A stretch of DNA of 64,000 nt from Flavobacterium frigidimaris. GTDB lineage: Bacteria > Bacteroidota > Bacteroidia > Flavobacteriales > Flavobacteriaceae. The DNA lies in contig FQWG01000024.1 of NCBI GenBank assembly GCA_900129595.1, forward strand, positions 1-64,000, written 5' to 3'. Below are positions 32,287-41,110 of this stretch, piece by piece (positions within the stretch are counted from its first letter, which is position 1; every line of letters begins with the position of its first letter). The notes under the pieces are model-generated. The model was given only the letters and a program-made list of their open reading frames with translations. It ran no database searches and had not been told where the DNA came from. The translations under genes and the position numbers were made by a program.

Positions 32287-32999
32287 AGAGTGGTATTCAA
32301 AAAGTAACTTTTAGATTATTTCCTGTAGGAAAAGATAAAGATGTTGATTTTTCTACATTGACAGATGATACAGAGATGAAAATTGAAATATCAGAATCTG
32401 ATAATAATAATCGAAATGTAGACGGAAAAACTATAGTGAACTATATTACTCCATTTATTGAAAAAAAAGATCCTACTGACGAAGAAAATAAATTTAAAGG
32501 GTCAGGAAAAAAATATTATGAAGCTAGTTTTACATTTAATGCCACCGTGCCCTATTCATTTGATAGCTTGAATAATGCTCAGGATTTAAGTAAATTAAAA
32601 CAAGAAGTTTTACAAAATAAAGTGATAGCATTTTACAAAAATCAATGGGATATTATAAAAGAAAAAAGAGCTGATGACTTTTTTTCTTTTTTGTTTTTAA
32701 AAGAAAAGGAATTATCCCAAAGTACTTATAGTTCAAGAGCCGAATTAGAAGAAAACTTTCAAACTTATATGGAACCTTTTACTAATTTAAAATTTAGACT
32801 AGAGCCTTTAGAAAACTTTAAACTTAAAATTTAAGGAGATGGTAAAATAGTTTGCTTAGAACTTACAAGTCTTGAGTCAAAATTCAGAGGGAAATCAGCT
32901 TTTTGGGGGAAAGTGCAAAGAGATGGATTAAGAGCAATTTTCAGAAGATATTATTTGTATATACCAGAAGGTGAAACGGAGCTTAAAATTTTAAGGTAA
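32287..32999 (+). pseudogene. 5'-truncated paralogue of the lipoprotein gene at 33006, with internal stop
   Basis: From the AGAGTGGTAT breakpoint the frame reads SGIQKVTFRLFPVGKDKDVD, parallel to the downstream gene. It continues through KYYEASFTFNATVPYSFDSL to a TAA at 32832, after which the same frame still matches (GDGKIVCLELTSLE ... RYYLYIPEGETEL) to a final stop at 32997. The signal peptide and first ~95 residues of the paralogue are gone. So it has both a deletion and a stop mutation. Confidence 0.75.
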
Positions 33000-33005
33000 G
33001 TGATC

Positions 33006-33993
33006 ATGAAGAATTATTTATTTTTTTGCTTGTTGATGGTTTCTTGTTGTGGTTGCTCTCAGAATAAATCAACAATCACCATGCAGAACCCAGAAATAAC
33101 AGAAAAAAACATTGTCGATAAATTAGCATCCAATATAAAACATTATGATTATGAACCCATGTACTATTTGACATATGTCCAGAACGTTTGTTATTCAGAA
33201 ATACTGGTTAATGATATTCCTGATAATAAAAATTTTCAAGAAATTGGAGATGGAGGAACTGTGCCAATCAATAATTGCATTTTTAAGAGTGGTATCCAAA
33301 AAGTAACTTTTAGATTGTATCCAGTAGGTAAAAATAAAGACTTTGATTTTCCTACTTTAGTAGACAATACAGATATGAAAATTGAGGTTGAAGAATCTGA
33401 CAATAATGAAAGGAATGGTGACGGAAAAAAAAATAGCTTCTTACATTACACCGCTTGTTATAACTAAAGAATATGAAGAAGGTAAATTTGAATTTGCGGG
33501 AAAAACATATTATGAAGCCAGTTTTACTTTTGAGGCAAAAATACCTTATGAAGTTGAAGGATTCGAAAATGCACGAGATTTAAGAGAATGGGATAAAGAA
33601 ATTTTACATAAAAAATTATTGCAGGAGTATAATAAAATAAAAGAGATTTACCAGAAAAAAGATTACCGTAACATTGCTAGAATCTCTTACGATAATTTAA
33701 AAAATCAATTTGTGTCTGAATATCAAGATCGTAAATATATAGATGATGTTTGGACGATGCTTATGGATGCCTACAAACTACCAACATTTGAAATGCAACC
33801 CATTGAAAACTATAAAGTGGTGTTTTTGGCAGATGGTAAATTGGTTGCTTTAATGCAAAACACAAAAGATTCAAGAGTAAGAGGAAATACTTCTTTATGG
33901 GCAAAATTTGACAGAGGAGAAGGAATTGAAACCTTATTTTGCAATAGATATTTCTATATACCAAAAGGAGAAGCAGAATTTGAAGTTTATTAA
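33006..33993 (+). pseudogene. Lipoprotein of unknown family, frameshifted in an A9 tract
   Basis: The ATG at 33006 gives MKNYLFFCLLMVSCCGCSQ, a lipoprotein signal. The frame holds to ...NNERNGDGK, then an A9 run (33424-33432) shifts it and it ends at 33467. One A fewer restores the paralogue-like sequence KIASYITPLVI, which runs to 33993 (KTYYEASFTFEAKIPYEVEG ... RYFYIPKGEAEFEVY). The total would be about 329 residues. No domain is recognised. It may be a true pseudogene, a phase-variable gene or a sequencing error. Confidence 0.72.
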
Positions 33994-34178
33994 AATGAAA
34001 TTATTAAAGAAAAATATTTTGCTTTAGTATTATAATTTTACTCACAGATAGGTGAAATGTGAAATTAAAGTATGGATTTTTAGCTGATAATTTAATAGTA
34101 GGTTGTTTTTAAGTTTTAAACTGTTAAAATTTAATTGAATTTTGTATTTTGGTCATCCCAAATCAATACAAATACCAC

Positions 34179-35045
34179 ATGAAAACCTACTTTACCGCCA
34201 TCATGATGATGGTCTTTCCATGCATTTTGCACAGTCAGGATCAAAATGCGCCTGTACGATTAAAACAAATCAACATTGTAAAAACAAATTACCAAAATTC
34301 TAAAGACGGTGAAATTGTAAACAAAACAGTTGTTTTTAAAGACGGGAAACTTCAAACTATTACTACTTCAGATGTGGTTCAGCATTTTTTTTATAACCCT
34401 AAAGGATTGTTGGATAAAACCGTAAAAGACAAAGTGGGAAGCGAATGGAAAGAAGTTGTGAATTACTCTTATGATGCAGATAATAACATTACAAAATTTA
34501 TTAAAAAATATCAGGAAGGTAACGACTATATTACCAAAACAGTAACTTTTGGTTACGAGGGAGCAAGAGTAAAAGTAATTACTAAAAAAAGTACGAATCA
34601 CCAGAATGTGGTTGATGATGTCGAATATATCGTAGAAAACGGTATAATTGTAAGACGTACAACGAGAGATAGAAACAAAGCAATAATTGGTAAAATTGAA
34701 TATGTTTATATCAATGACAATGTTGCTAAACATAAAGGTCTGGTTGGGGATAAAATTTCCAGAACTTATACTTTTGATGATAAAAAATCAGTAGATCAAT
34801 TAATTGTTCAGAGTTTGTTTGGCGACAATTATAAAGTTATCGTCCCCATGATTTCGTATCACGAAGAAGAGTTTAGTTTTGAAGCCATATCGTATAACAA
34901 CGAAATGAATTTTAGCCCGTCATCCACTGTCTTAGTTGGTGTGAGTAGAAAATACAAATACAATAAATTAAACTTTCCAATTTCGTGTTCCCAGATTGAA
35001 GAAAATGGGATTGTAAAAACAGAAAAGACTTTTATTTACGAATAA
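34179..35045 (+). CDS. Exported protein of unknown function (YD-repeat-like strands)
   Basis: 288 residues from the ATG at 34179 (MKTYFTAIMMMVFPCILHSQ, a signal peptide); the frame extends to 34149 but without a better start. The body is beta-rich, with motifs such as FFYNPKGLLDKTVKDK, VNYSYDADNNITKFIKKY and IEYVYINDN that recall YD/RHS-type strand repeats. I do not recognise a family. It stands alone between decayed genes and hflX. Confidence 0.6.
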   Translation: MKTYFTAIMMMVFPCILHSQDQNAPVRLKQINIVKTNYQNSKDGEIVNKTVVFKDGKLQTITTSDVVQHFFYNPKGLLDKTVKDKVGSEWKEVVNYSYDADNNITKFIKKYQEGNDYITKTVTFGYEGARVKVITKKSTNHQNVVDDVEYIVENGIIVRRTTRDRNKAIIGKIEYVYINDNVAKHKGLVGDKISRTYTFDDKKSVDQLIVQSLFGDNYKVIVPMISYHEEEFSFEAISYNNEMNFSPSSTVLVGVSRKYKYNKLNFPISCSQIEENGIVKTEKTFIYE

Positions 35046-35212
35046 AAACAATCTTTTTAAGGTGCCCTCAAACCATTTAGAAATTAAGTTTTGTTAAGAT
35101 TAAATTCTTATTATTCTTAATTTTTAAATGGTTTGCTTGTTTATAGGGCTATTAATTTCCCAAATGGAACTTAAAAACGAAATTCTATAAGTGTTAGTAC
35201 CTTACAAATCAT

Positions 35213-35220
35213 TAAATTTG
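35213..35220 (+). promoter_or_regulatory. Bacteroidota -7 box (TAAATTTG) for hflX
   Basis: TAAATTTG fits TAnnTTTG and lies 17 bases before the hflX ATG. A clear -33 TTG was not found. Confidence 0.5.
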
Positions 35221-35236
35221 CACCTTATTCAAAGCT

Positions 35237-36478
35237 ATGTTAGAAAAAGAAATTATAAATTTTGAGAGAACGGCCATTGTTGGTATCGTAACTCAAAACC
35301 AAAGTGAAGAAAAACTTAACGAATATCTGGATGAACTGGAGTTTTTGACTTTTACCGCCGGAGGTGAAGTGATAAAGCGCTTTTCTCAAAAAATGGAACG
35401 CCCAAATCCCAAGACTTTTGTTGGAACGGGGAAAATTGAAGAAATCAATCTTTTTGTAAAAGAAAACGACATATCGACTTTAGTATTTGATGATGAATTA
35501 TCGCCATCTCAACAAAAAAATATATCTAAAATCATAGATTGTAAAATCTTAGACAGAACGCACCTTATTCTGGATATTTTTGCTCAGAGAGCTGAAACAT
35601 CTTACGCAAGAACTCAGGTAGAATTGGCGCAATGCCAGTATTTATTGCCTAGACTTTCCGGTATGTGGACACACCTGGAGCGTCAAAAAGGGGGTATTGG
35701 AATGCGTGGACCCGGAGAAACTGAGATTGAAACAGACAGACGTATCGTTCGTGACCGAATTGCACTCCTGAAAGAAAAAATAAAAACGATCGACAAACAA
35801 ATGGGCGTGCAGCGTAGTAATCGCGGCGCAATGGTCCGTGTTGCTCTGGTAGGATATACCAATGTTGGAAAATCGACATTAATGAACGCAGTTGGTAAAA
35901 GTGATGTTTTTGTTGAGAACAAATTATTCGCAACTCTTGATACAACAGTGCGAAAAGTGGTGATTAAAAACTTGCCATTCTTATTGTCAGATACAGTAGG
36001 TTTTATCAGAAAGCTGCCAACTCAGTTAGTAGATTCTTTTAAAAGTACATTAGATGAGGTTCGCGAAGCTGATTTGCTGTTGCATGTTGTAGATATTTCG
36101 CATCCCGATTTTGAAGATCATATCGAATCTGTAAATCAGACCTTGTTAGAAATCAAAAGCAATGATAAGCCAACAATTATGGTTTTCAATAAAATTGATG
36201 CCTACAAACATTTGACTATCGACGAAGATGATTTGATTACAGAGAAAACAAGAAGACATTATACACTTGAGGAATGGAAACAAACCTGGATGAGTAATGT
36301 TGGTCAGAATAAAGCATTGTTTATTTCGGCTACAAATAAAGAAAATTTTGAGGAATTCAGAGAAGTGGTCTATGAAGCAGTTCGCCAGATTCATATCACA
36401 AGATTTCCTTATAATAAGTTCTTGTATCCGGATTATAAGGATGCAATCGAGAAAGAAGAAGAACAAGATGTAGAATAA
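35237..36478 (+). CDS. hflX: Ribosome-associated GTPase HflX
   Basis: Splits stalled or heat-damaged 70S ribosomes. 413 residues. The N-terminal HflX domain (KTFVGTGKIEEI, LVFDDELSPSQQKN, LDRTHLILDIFAQRA) with the glycine-rich linker KGGIGMRGPGETEIETDRR leads into the G domain: P-loop GYTNVGKST from residue 206, DTVGFI, and NKID. Cytosolic. It is monocistronic, with a convergent gene beyond a long inverted-repeat element. Confidence 0.95.
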   Translation: MLEKEIINFERTAIVGIVTQNQSEEKLNEYLDELEFLTFTAGGEVIKRFSQKMERPNPKTFVGTGKIEEINLFVKENDISTLVFDDELSPSQQKNISKIIDCKILDRTHLILDIFAQRAETSYARTQVELAQCQYLLPRLSGMWTHLERQKGGIGMRGPGETEIETDRRIVRDRIALLKEKIKTIDKQMGVQRSNRGAMVRVALVGYTNVGKSTLMNAVGKSDVFVENKLFATLDTTVRKVVIKNLPFLLSDTVGFIRKLPTQLVDSFKSTLDEVREADLLLHVVDISHPDFEDHIESVNQTLLEIKSNDKPTIMVFNKIDAYKHLTIDEDDLITEKTRRHYTLEEWKQTWMSNVGQNKALFISATNKENFEEFREVVYEAVRQIHITRFPYNKFLYPDYKDAIEKEEEQDVE

Positions 36479-36481
36479 AAA

Positions 36482-36708
36482 TTTTACCGCAAAGAGCGCC
36501 AAGATTTTATATTAAGTATCTCAGGAAAACACAAAGTTCGCAAAGCTATATAGATTTAGCTTTGCGAACTTTTTTTAAGCTTTGTGTTCTTATGCCGGGA
36601 TTAATTTCACTAAGATGCAAAAGTATTCATAATATAAACTTTGCGTCCTTGCGGCTTTGCGCGATTATTTCAGCCCAGTAAAAAAAACTTGCGTTCTTTG
36701 CGGTAAAA
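36482..36708. repeat. ~225-bp nested inverted-repeat element, copy A
   Basis: Outer arms TTTTACCGCAAAGAGCGCC (from 36482) and TTCTTTGCGGTAAAA (ending 36708) are imperfect mirrors. Inside lies a perfect 12-bp hairpin GTTCGCAAAGCT / AGCTTTGCGAAC (36537-36569) and the phrase CTTTGCGTCCTTGCGGC. The same plan and closely similar sequence recur at 61674-61866. It fills the gap between convergent hflX and the DUF3078 gene and might serve as a terminator. Confidence 0.7.
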
Positions 36709-36716
36709 TTAATTTG

Positions 36717-37667
36717 TTAGAATCCGAAATTAACTCCTAAACCAAATACTTCTCTCGTTTGAAATCCCTGAAAAGCATTGTCATCATAAATTGCCTGAAA
36801 TGATAGGTTAGCAGATAAAAACTTATTTACTTTCATGATAATATTCAAAGAGTAGTTGATATCTACGTTTTGAGGATCTTCAAGATAGTTTGAATATAAA
36901 TTCAGGGTATTTTCAGCTGTTACATTCGTCATAATGGCTAATTTATAATAAACAGAAGCATAGAAATCCAATTCGTAACGCATCGTTTTGTTAGCGTCTA
37001 CACCAAAATAAGCACCATCAACATAGGGTAAACCAGTTGCCTGATCTATTCCAGATGTATAAGCACCATCTACAAAAGTGAATTTTGAAGTTAAAGGCGC
37101 GAAGTTTATTTTAAGATTATCATCTTTTGTCCAGTAAATACCAGGACCAGTAGTAAGATAACCAGGAGACATAAATTTGGTGTTTTCAGTTCTGATTTCT
37201 TTTCCGTTTGCATCCTTACCATATAAATAACCCGTCGTAAACTGAGTTCTGAAATTTAGAAAATAAGAATAATACCATTGACCAAAAGCGCGTTTTCCAA
37301 CGATCGAATTGAATTCAAGACGGTCATCAGTCTTTTTTTCATAGTCGGCATTTTTAGTCTGCAAAAGGCCGTAAGACGCTAAGACTTTATTGTCCCAGGT
37401 AAGATCGTCTTTTTTATAATTGAAATCGTAGTTGATTCCTAAAGTTCCTGAAAAGCTATCTTCCCCTCCCGCAATCCAGTTATTAAAGCTTGACTGATTT
37501 AGTAAAAGCGAAACGGTTCCTTTTGCTTTCCAGCCTTCACCTTCGATTGTGTCGTTTATTTTTTTAACTGCTTTTTCAGTATTCTGAATCAGCTCTTTTT
37601 CTGAATTTTGGGCTTGAACAAAAGTTAAGTTCGTTAAAATAAAAAGTAGTAACGCTAGCTTTCTCAT
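36717..37667 (-). CDS. DUF3078 family protein, exported
   Basis: 316 residues. Signal peptide ending VQAQ, then a helical lead and a beta-rich body with WKAKGTVSLLLNQSSFNNWI and a repeat of amphipathic strands (YYSYFLNFRTQFTTGYLYG). It ends in an aromatic strand FGLGVNFGF, suggesting an outer-membrane barrel. Function unknown; DUF3078 is largely restricted to Bacteroidota. It is the last gene of the SUF-side minus-strand cluster. Confidence 0.85.
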   Translation of the reverse strand: MRKLALLLFILTNLTFVQAQNSEKELIQNTEKAVKKINDTIEGEGWKAKGTVSLLLNQSSFNNWIAGGEDSFSGTLGINYDFNYKKDDLTWDNKVLASYGLLQTKNADYEKKTDDRLEFNSIVGKRAFGQWYYSYFLNFRTQFTTGYLYGKDANGKEIRTENTKFMSPGYLTTGPGIYWTKDDNLKINFAPLTSKFTFVDGAYTSGIDQATGLPYVDGAYFGVDANKTMRYELDFYASVYYKLAIMTNVTAENTLNLYSNYLEDPQNVDINYSLNIIMKVNKFLSANLSFQAIYDDNAFQGFQTREVFGLGVNFGF

Positions 37668-37746
37668 GATGTATAGTTTAAATGTGTAGGAACAAATATA
37701 CTAAAAAAGCGTTAAAAGGCAGAGCGTTATTGATGTTGTAAGAAAG

Positions 37747-38256
37747 TTATTTCTTAGCTTCTTTGTATAAAGGTACTGCAGAACAGGCTTCTCCGTACAT
37801 GATACTTCGTGCAAAAGGTTGCAAATAAGTTGCTGCTAAAATATAAGCACGCGTTGGAACCGGTTTTTTAGAGCAGCCTTTTATGATAACGGGTTTGTTT
37901 TTATATTCAGAATAATCGAGCTTGCTTAAGAGCTCTTCGTATAAACTGGCATCTAGATCCTCGATAGTTCCGTTGACTACTTTTTTTGCATAAGGAGCAA
38001 GTTGAATCGCTACCAAAATAGATGACCAGGCAGGAACGATAGCATCTGTACTGCAATTTACAGCTACATATTGGTCTTGGTATTGTGACCAATCGTGATT
38101 TTTTAAGTGGTCCCTAAAGTCTTTTTCTTTTAATAAAAAACCTTCCAAAAGCCATTGCGAAATGTCAATTTGCACACGCATTCCCTTTGGATAATAATCC
38201 TCAAGATCAAAAACTTCTAAGGCACTATTGGCAACTTTATTGATTATCTCTTCCAT
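37747..38256 (-). CDS. DUF2480 family protein
   Basis: 169 residues, cytosolic, beginning MEEIINKVANSALEVFDLED. Recognisable stretches are VAVNCSTDAIVPAWSSILVA and VIIKGCSKKPVPTRAYI; two Cys residues lie in these conserved parts. DUF2480 genes sit in SUF loci of Bacteroidota, as here next to sufT, which suggests an Fe-S-related role; the function itself is unknown. A perfect hairpin lies 12 bases upstream of the start. Confidence 0.88.
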   Translation of the reverse strand: MEEIINKVANSALEVFDLEDYYPKGMRVQIDISQWLLEGFLLKEKDFRDHLKNHDWSQYQDQYVAVNCSTDAIVPAWSSILVAIQLAPYAKKVVNGTIEDLDASLYEELLSKLDYSEYKNKPVIIKGCSKKPVPTRAYILAATYLQPFARSIMYGEACSAVPLYKEAKK

Positions 38257-38267
38257 ATGAAAAGTTA

Positions 38268-38320
38268 GTTTCGGGTTTCAGGTTTCAAGTTGTTGGAACT
38301 TGAAACCTGAAACCCGAAAC
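38268..38320. repeat. Perfect hairpin with 24-bp arms upstream of the DUF2480 gene
   Basis: Arms at 38268-38291 (beginning GTTTCGGGTTTCAGG) and 38297-38320 are exact mirrors around a five-base loop. The arm itself is built from GTTTCxGG-type words. There is no T run, so it is not a standard terminator. It fills the sufT-DUF2480 spacer, just before the DUF2480 start codon. Confidence 0.85.
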
Positions 38321-38328
38321 AAATTTTA

Positions 38329-38652
38329 TTAAAGCATTCCTAATTCTAATTTTGCTTCCTCGCTCATTAAATCTTTACTCCATGGCGGATCAAAAGTAAT
38401 TTCAACATCAACATCTTTTATGTTTTCGATTGTTTTTACTTTTTCTTCTACTTCTCTGGGTAAACTTTCCGCAACCGGGCAGTTTGGAGAGGTTAATGTC
38501 ATCAGGATTTTTACTTCGTAATCAGTATTTACCATTACGTCATAAATCAATCCTAATTCATAAATATCTACAGGAATCTCCGGATCGTAAATGCTTTTTA
38601 AAACTTTTACAATTGATTCTCCTAATTCGTTTGTGTCTATTTCTTGTTCCAT
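38329..38652 (-). CDS. sufT: Fe-S assembly protein SufT (DUF59/MIP18 family)
   Basis: 107 residues. DUF59 core with DPEIPVDIYELGLIYDV and the reactive-cysteine motif LTSPNCPVAESLP. It assists maturation of Fe-S proteins. The natural start is the ATG at 38652 (MEQEIDTNELG); an upstream in-frame ATG at 38700 would add a poorly conserved stretch. It lies in the order sufS - lipoprotein - sufE - sufT - DUF2480. Confidence 0.9.
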   Translation of the reverse strand: MEQEIDTNELGESIVKVLKSIYDPEIPVDIYELGLIYDVMVNTDYEVKILMTLTSPNCPVAESLPREVEEKVKTIENIKDVDVEITFDPPWSKDLMSEEAKLELGML

Positions 38653-38677
38653 TTTTTTGTTTTTTGTTTTTTTTCTA

Positions 38678-38795
38678 CCATATAAGTTATATAAGTTCAT
38701 TTAAAAATAATGTGCTTATATTTTCTCAGTTCAATATGGTTTTTCTTCTGTAATATTGACCAACAAGCTTATAATTTCTTATATAACTTATATGG
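38678..38795. repeat. Inverted repeat with 18-bp arms between sufE and sufT
   Basis: CCATATAAGTTATATAAG (38678-38695) is perfectly mirrored at 38778-38795, with an 82-base interior. No coding sequence lies in the interior. Confidence 0.7.
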
Positions 38796-38810
38796 TTAAA
38801 AATCGGCTAA

Positions 38811-39236
38811 TTAATTTCTGTTTTTAGCATCAAAAGCCAAAGCGTACATTTTGATGTTTTTAATCATCGAAACCAATCCGTTTGCACGAGTGGCAGATAA
38901 ATGTTCCTTTAAACCAATTTCATCAATAAACTGAGTATCGGCATTTATGATATCTTCTGCTTTTTGATTAGAGAAAGCGCGGATTAAAATGGCGATAATT
39001 CCTTTGGTCAAAATCGCATCACTATCAGCAGTGAATACAATTTTATCGTCTTTTTGTTCGCCTTGCAGCCAAACTTTTGATTGACAGCCTTTGATTAAAT
39101 TTTCGTCTGTTTTGTATTCCTCTTTGATTAACGGAAGACTTTTTCCTAATTCGATGATGTATTCATAACGCTGCATCCAATCATCAAACATCGAAAATTC
39201 GTCTATTATTTCGTTTTGTATTTCTTTTATTGTCAT
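38811..39236 (-). CDS. sufE: Cysteine desulfuration protein SufE
   Basis: Accepts sulfur from SufS and passes it on to the SufBCD scaffold. 141 residues, normal length, with the active-site Cys51 in LIKGCQSKVWLQG. It lies two bases before the next gene (39239), so they are tightly coupled. Cytosolic. Confidence 0.95.
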   Translation of the reverse strand: MTIKEIQNEIIDEFSMFDDWMQRYEYIIELGKSLPLIKEEYKTDENLIKGCQSKVWLQGEQKDDKIVFTADSDAILTKGIIAILIRAFSNQKAEDIINADTQFIDEIGLKEHLSATRANGLVSMIKNIKMYALAFDAKNRN

Positions 39237-39238
39237 AA

Positions 39239-39664
39239 TTATTCTTTCGTAAAATCAACCAGCAAATTTACCAATTTTTCTATTTCCTTTGGAGGAAAAC
39301 CATTGTCGAAACCCGGAGTTTCATATGTTTTCTGGTTGTAAATTATCTTTAAATTTCCAATTGCAGCACCGTCGTAAAAACGTTTTTCAGTAGGTCCTTT
39401 TAATGTTGGAATACTTTCTAAATCAATTTTTGAAAACTCTGCAACAATCTGTTTCCATTTAGCATCGCTTATTTTATTTTCTACCGCTGGAGTGTTTCTG
39501 CCATTCGTAACCGAAACTGTTTTATTCTGAACGAGTATCACTTTATAAATACCTCTTGAAACTGCAGAATATTCTATTTGTGTTGATGTTATATCGTTTG
39601 CTTTTTGACTGGCACAACTCGTGCCAATGAAAATCGTTAAGAGTAATAAGGATAATGTTCTCAT
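39239..39664 (-). CDS. Small lipoprotein of unknown function inside the suf cluster
   Basis: 141 residues. Lipoprotein signal MRTLSLLLLTIFIGTSCASQ (lipobox Cys17). The mature part has IEYSAVSRGIYKVILVQN and a C-terminal helix (PPKEIEKLVNLLVDF). I do not recognise a family. It is sandwiched between sufS (eight bases upstream) and sufE (two bases downstream), so it is co-transcribed with them, though an exported lipoprotein has no obvious role in cytosolic Fe-S assembly. Confidence 0.8.
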   Translation of the reverse strand: MRTLSLLLLTIFIGTSCASQKANDITSTQIEYSAVSRGIYKVILVQNKTVSVTNGRNTPAVENKISDAKWKQIVAEFSKIDLESIPTLKGPTEKRFYDGAAIGNLKIIYNQKTYETPGFDNGFPPKEIEKLVNLLVDFTKE

Positions 39665-39672
39665 AAATAGTT

Positions 39673-40887
39673 TTAGCTTAACATGGTTTTTGCCTTCTTC
39701 ACCGCTTCCACCATAACATCAATTTCTTCTATGGTATTGTAAAAAGAAAATGAAGCACGGATGGTTCCGGGAATGCAGAAAAAGTTCATGATAGGTTGTG
39801 CACAATGATGTCCGGTTCGAACTGCAATCCCTAATTTATCGATAATAGAACCAATATCATAAGGATGAATTCCGTCAATATTAAACGAAACTACAGAAGC
39901 TTTATTTTTTCCGGTACCGTAAATTTTCAAACCTTCAATTTCTAGAAGACGCTTTGTAGCATGCTCCAGTAATTTTTCTTCTTGTTTTTGAATGTTGTGA
40001 AAACCAATATTGTTTAAATAATCAACAGCGGTTCCTAACACAATTCCGCCCGCAATATTTGGCGTTCCGGCTTCAAATTTATGAGGAAGATCAGCATAAG
40101 TTGTTTTCTCGAAAGTAACTTCTTTGATCATTTCTCCACCGCCCTGATAAGGAGGTAGTTTGTTTAGCCAGTCTTCTTTCCCGTATAAAATTCCGGTTCC
40201 TGTTGGACCGCACATTTTATGACCTGAAAAAGCATAAAAATCACAATCTAAATCCTGAACATCCGGTTTTAAATGCGGAACAGCCTGCGCACCATCGATT
40301 AAAACAGCAGCGCCAACAGCATGTGCTTTTTCGATTATATATTTGATAGGATTAATGATTCCTAATGCGTTCGAAATATGATTTACGGTTACCACTTTGG
40401 TTTTTGCTGAAAGCAAAGCATCAAAAGCCTCCATGATCAGTTCACCGTTTTCATTCATCGGAATAACTTTTAGCGTTGCTCCGGTTTTTTCGCATAACAT
40501 TTGCCACGGCACAATATTACTATGGTGTTCTAAAGAAGAAACCACAACTTCGTCACCAGGTTTTAGAATGGATGCAAAACCGTTGGTTACTAAATTGATT
40601 CCATGTGTTGTTCCCGAAGTAAAAAGTACTTCATGGGAGAACTTCGCATTGATATGATGTTGGATTTTTACTCTTGATATTTCGTATGCATCAGTTGCCA
40701 ATTGACTTAAGGTGTGAACACCACGATGAATGTTGGCGTTTATTTCCTGATAGTATTTTGCCTCAGCATCAATCACAATTTGAGGTTTTTGTGAAGTTGC
40801 TCCGTTATCGAAATATACTAAAGGTTTTCCGTTTACTTTTTCCGAAAGTATCGGAAAATCAGCTCTTATTTTTTGGATGTCTAACAT
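39673..40887 (-). CDS. sufS: Cysteine desulfurase SufS
   Basis: PLP enzyme that takes sulfur from cysteine for Fe-S clusters. 404 residues. The PLP lysine is Lys224 in AFSGHKMCGPTG, and the catalytic cysteine is Cys362 in VRTGHHCAQP. RGVHTLSQLATDAYE near residue 55 is typical of class II SufS. Start at 40887 gives MLDIQKIRADFPIL. First gene of the downstream half of the suf locus; sufD lies 1.7 kb upstream across a gene on the other strand. Confidence 0.95.
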   Translation of the reverse strand: MLDIQKIRADFPILSEKVNGKPLVYFDNGATSQKPQIVIDAEAKYYQEINANIHRGVHTLSQLATDAYEISRVKIQHHINAKFSHEVLFTSGTTHGINLVTNGFASILKPGDEVVVSSLEHHSNIVPWQMLCEKTGATLKVIPMNENGELIMEAFDALLSAKTKVVTVNHISNALGIINPIKYIIEKAHAVGAAVLIDGAQAVPHLKPDVQDLDCDFYAFSGHKMCGPTGTGILYGKEDWLNKLPPYQGGGEMIKEVTFEKTTYADLPHKFEAGTPNIAGGIVLGTAVDYLNNIGFHNIQKQEEKLLEHATKRLLEIEGLKIYGTGKNKASVVSFNIDGIHPYDIGSIIDKLGIAVRTGHHCAQPIMNFFCIPGTIRASFSFYNTIEEIDVMVEAVKKAKTMLS

Positions 40888-41110
40888 GTCTTATTTAGAA
40901 AAATTCTATCTACAAAAGTACTAAAACTAAATTGGTTTATCCATCAAAACTATAATTTCCTTTTATGGTACTATCAATCTAAGGAGGGAATATTGATTCT
41001 ATAACCTTAATTTAAGGTTTGTAAATGATTTGAAATTCAAAATGTGAATCGGATACTAATATCGTGATTGTAAATTATTTATATTGCAGTAAAAATAACA
41101 GTCAAATATC

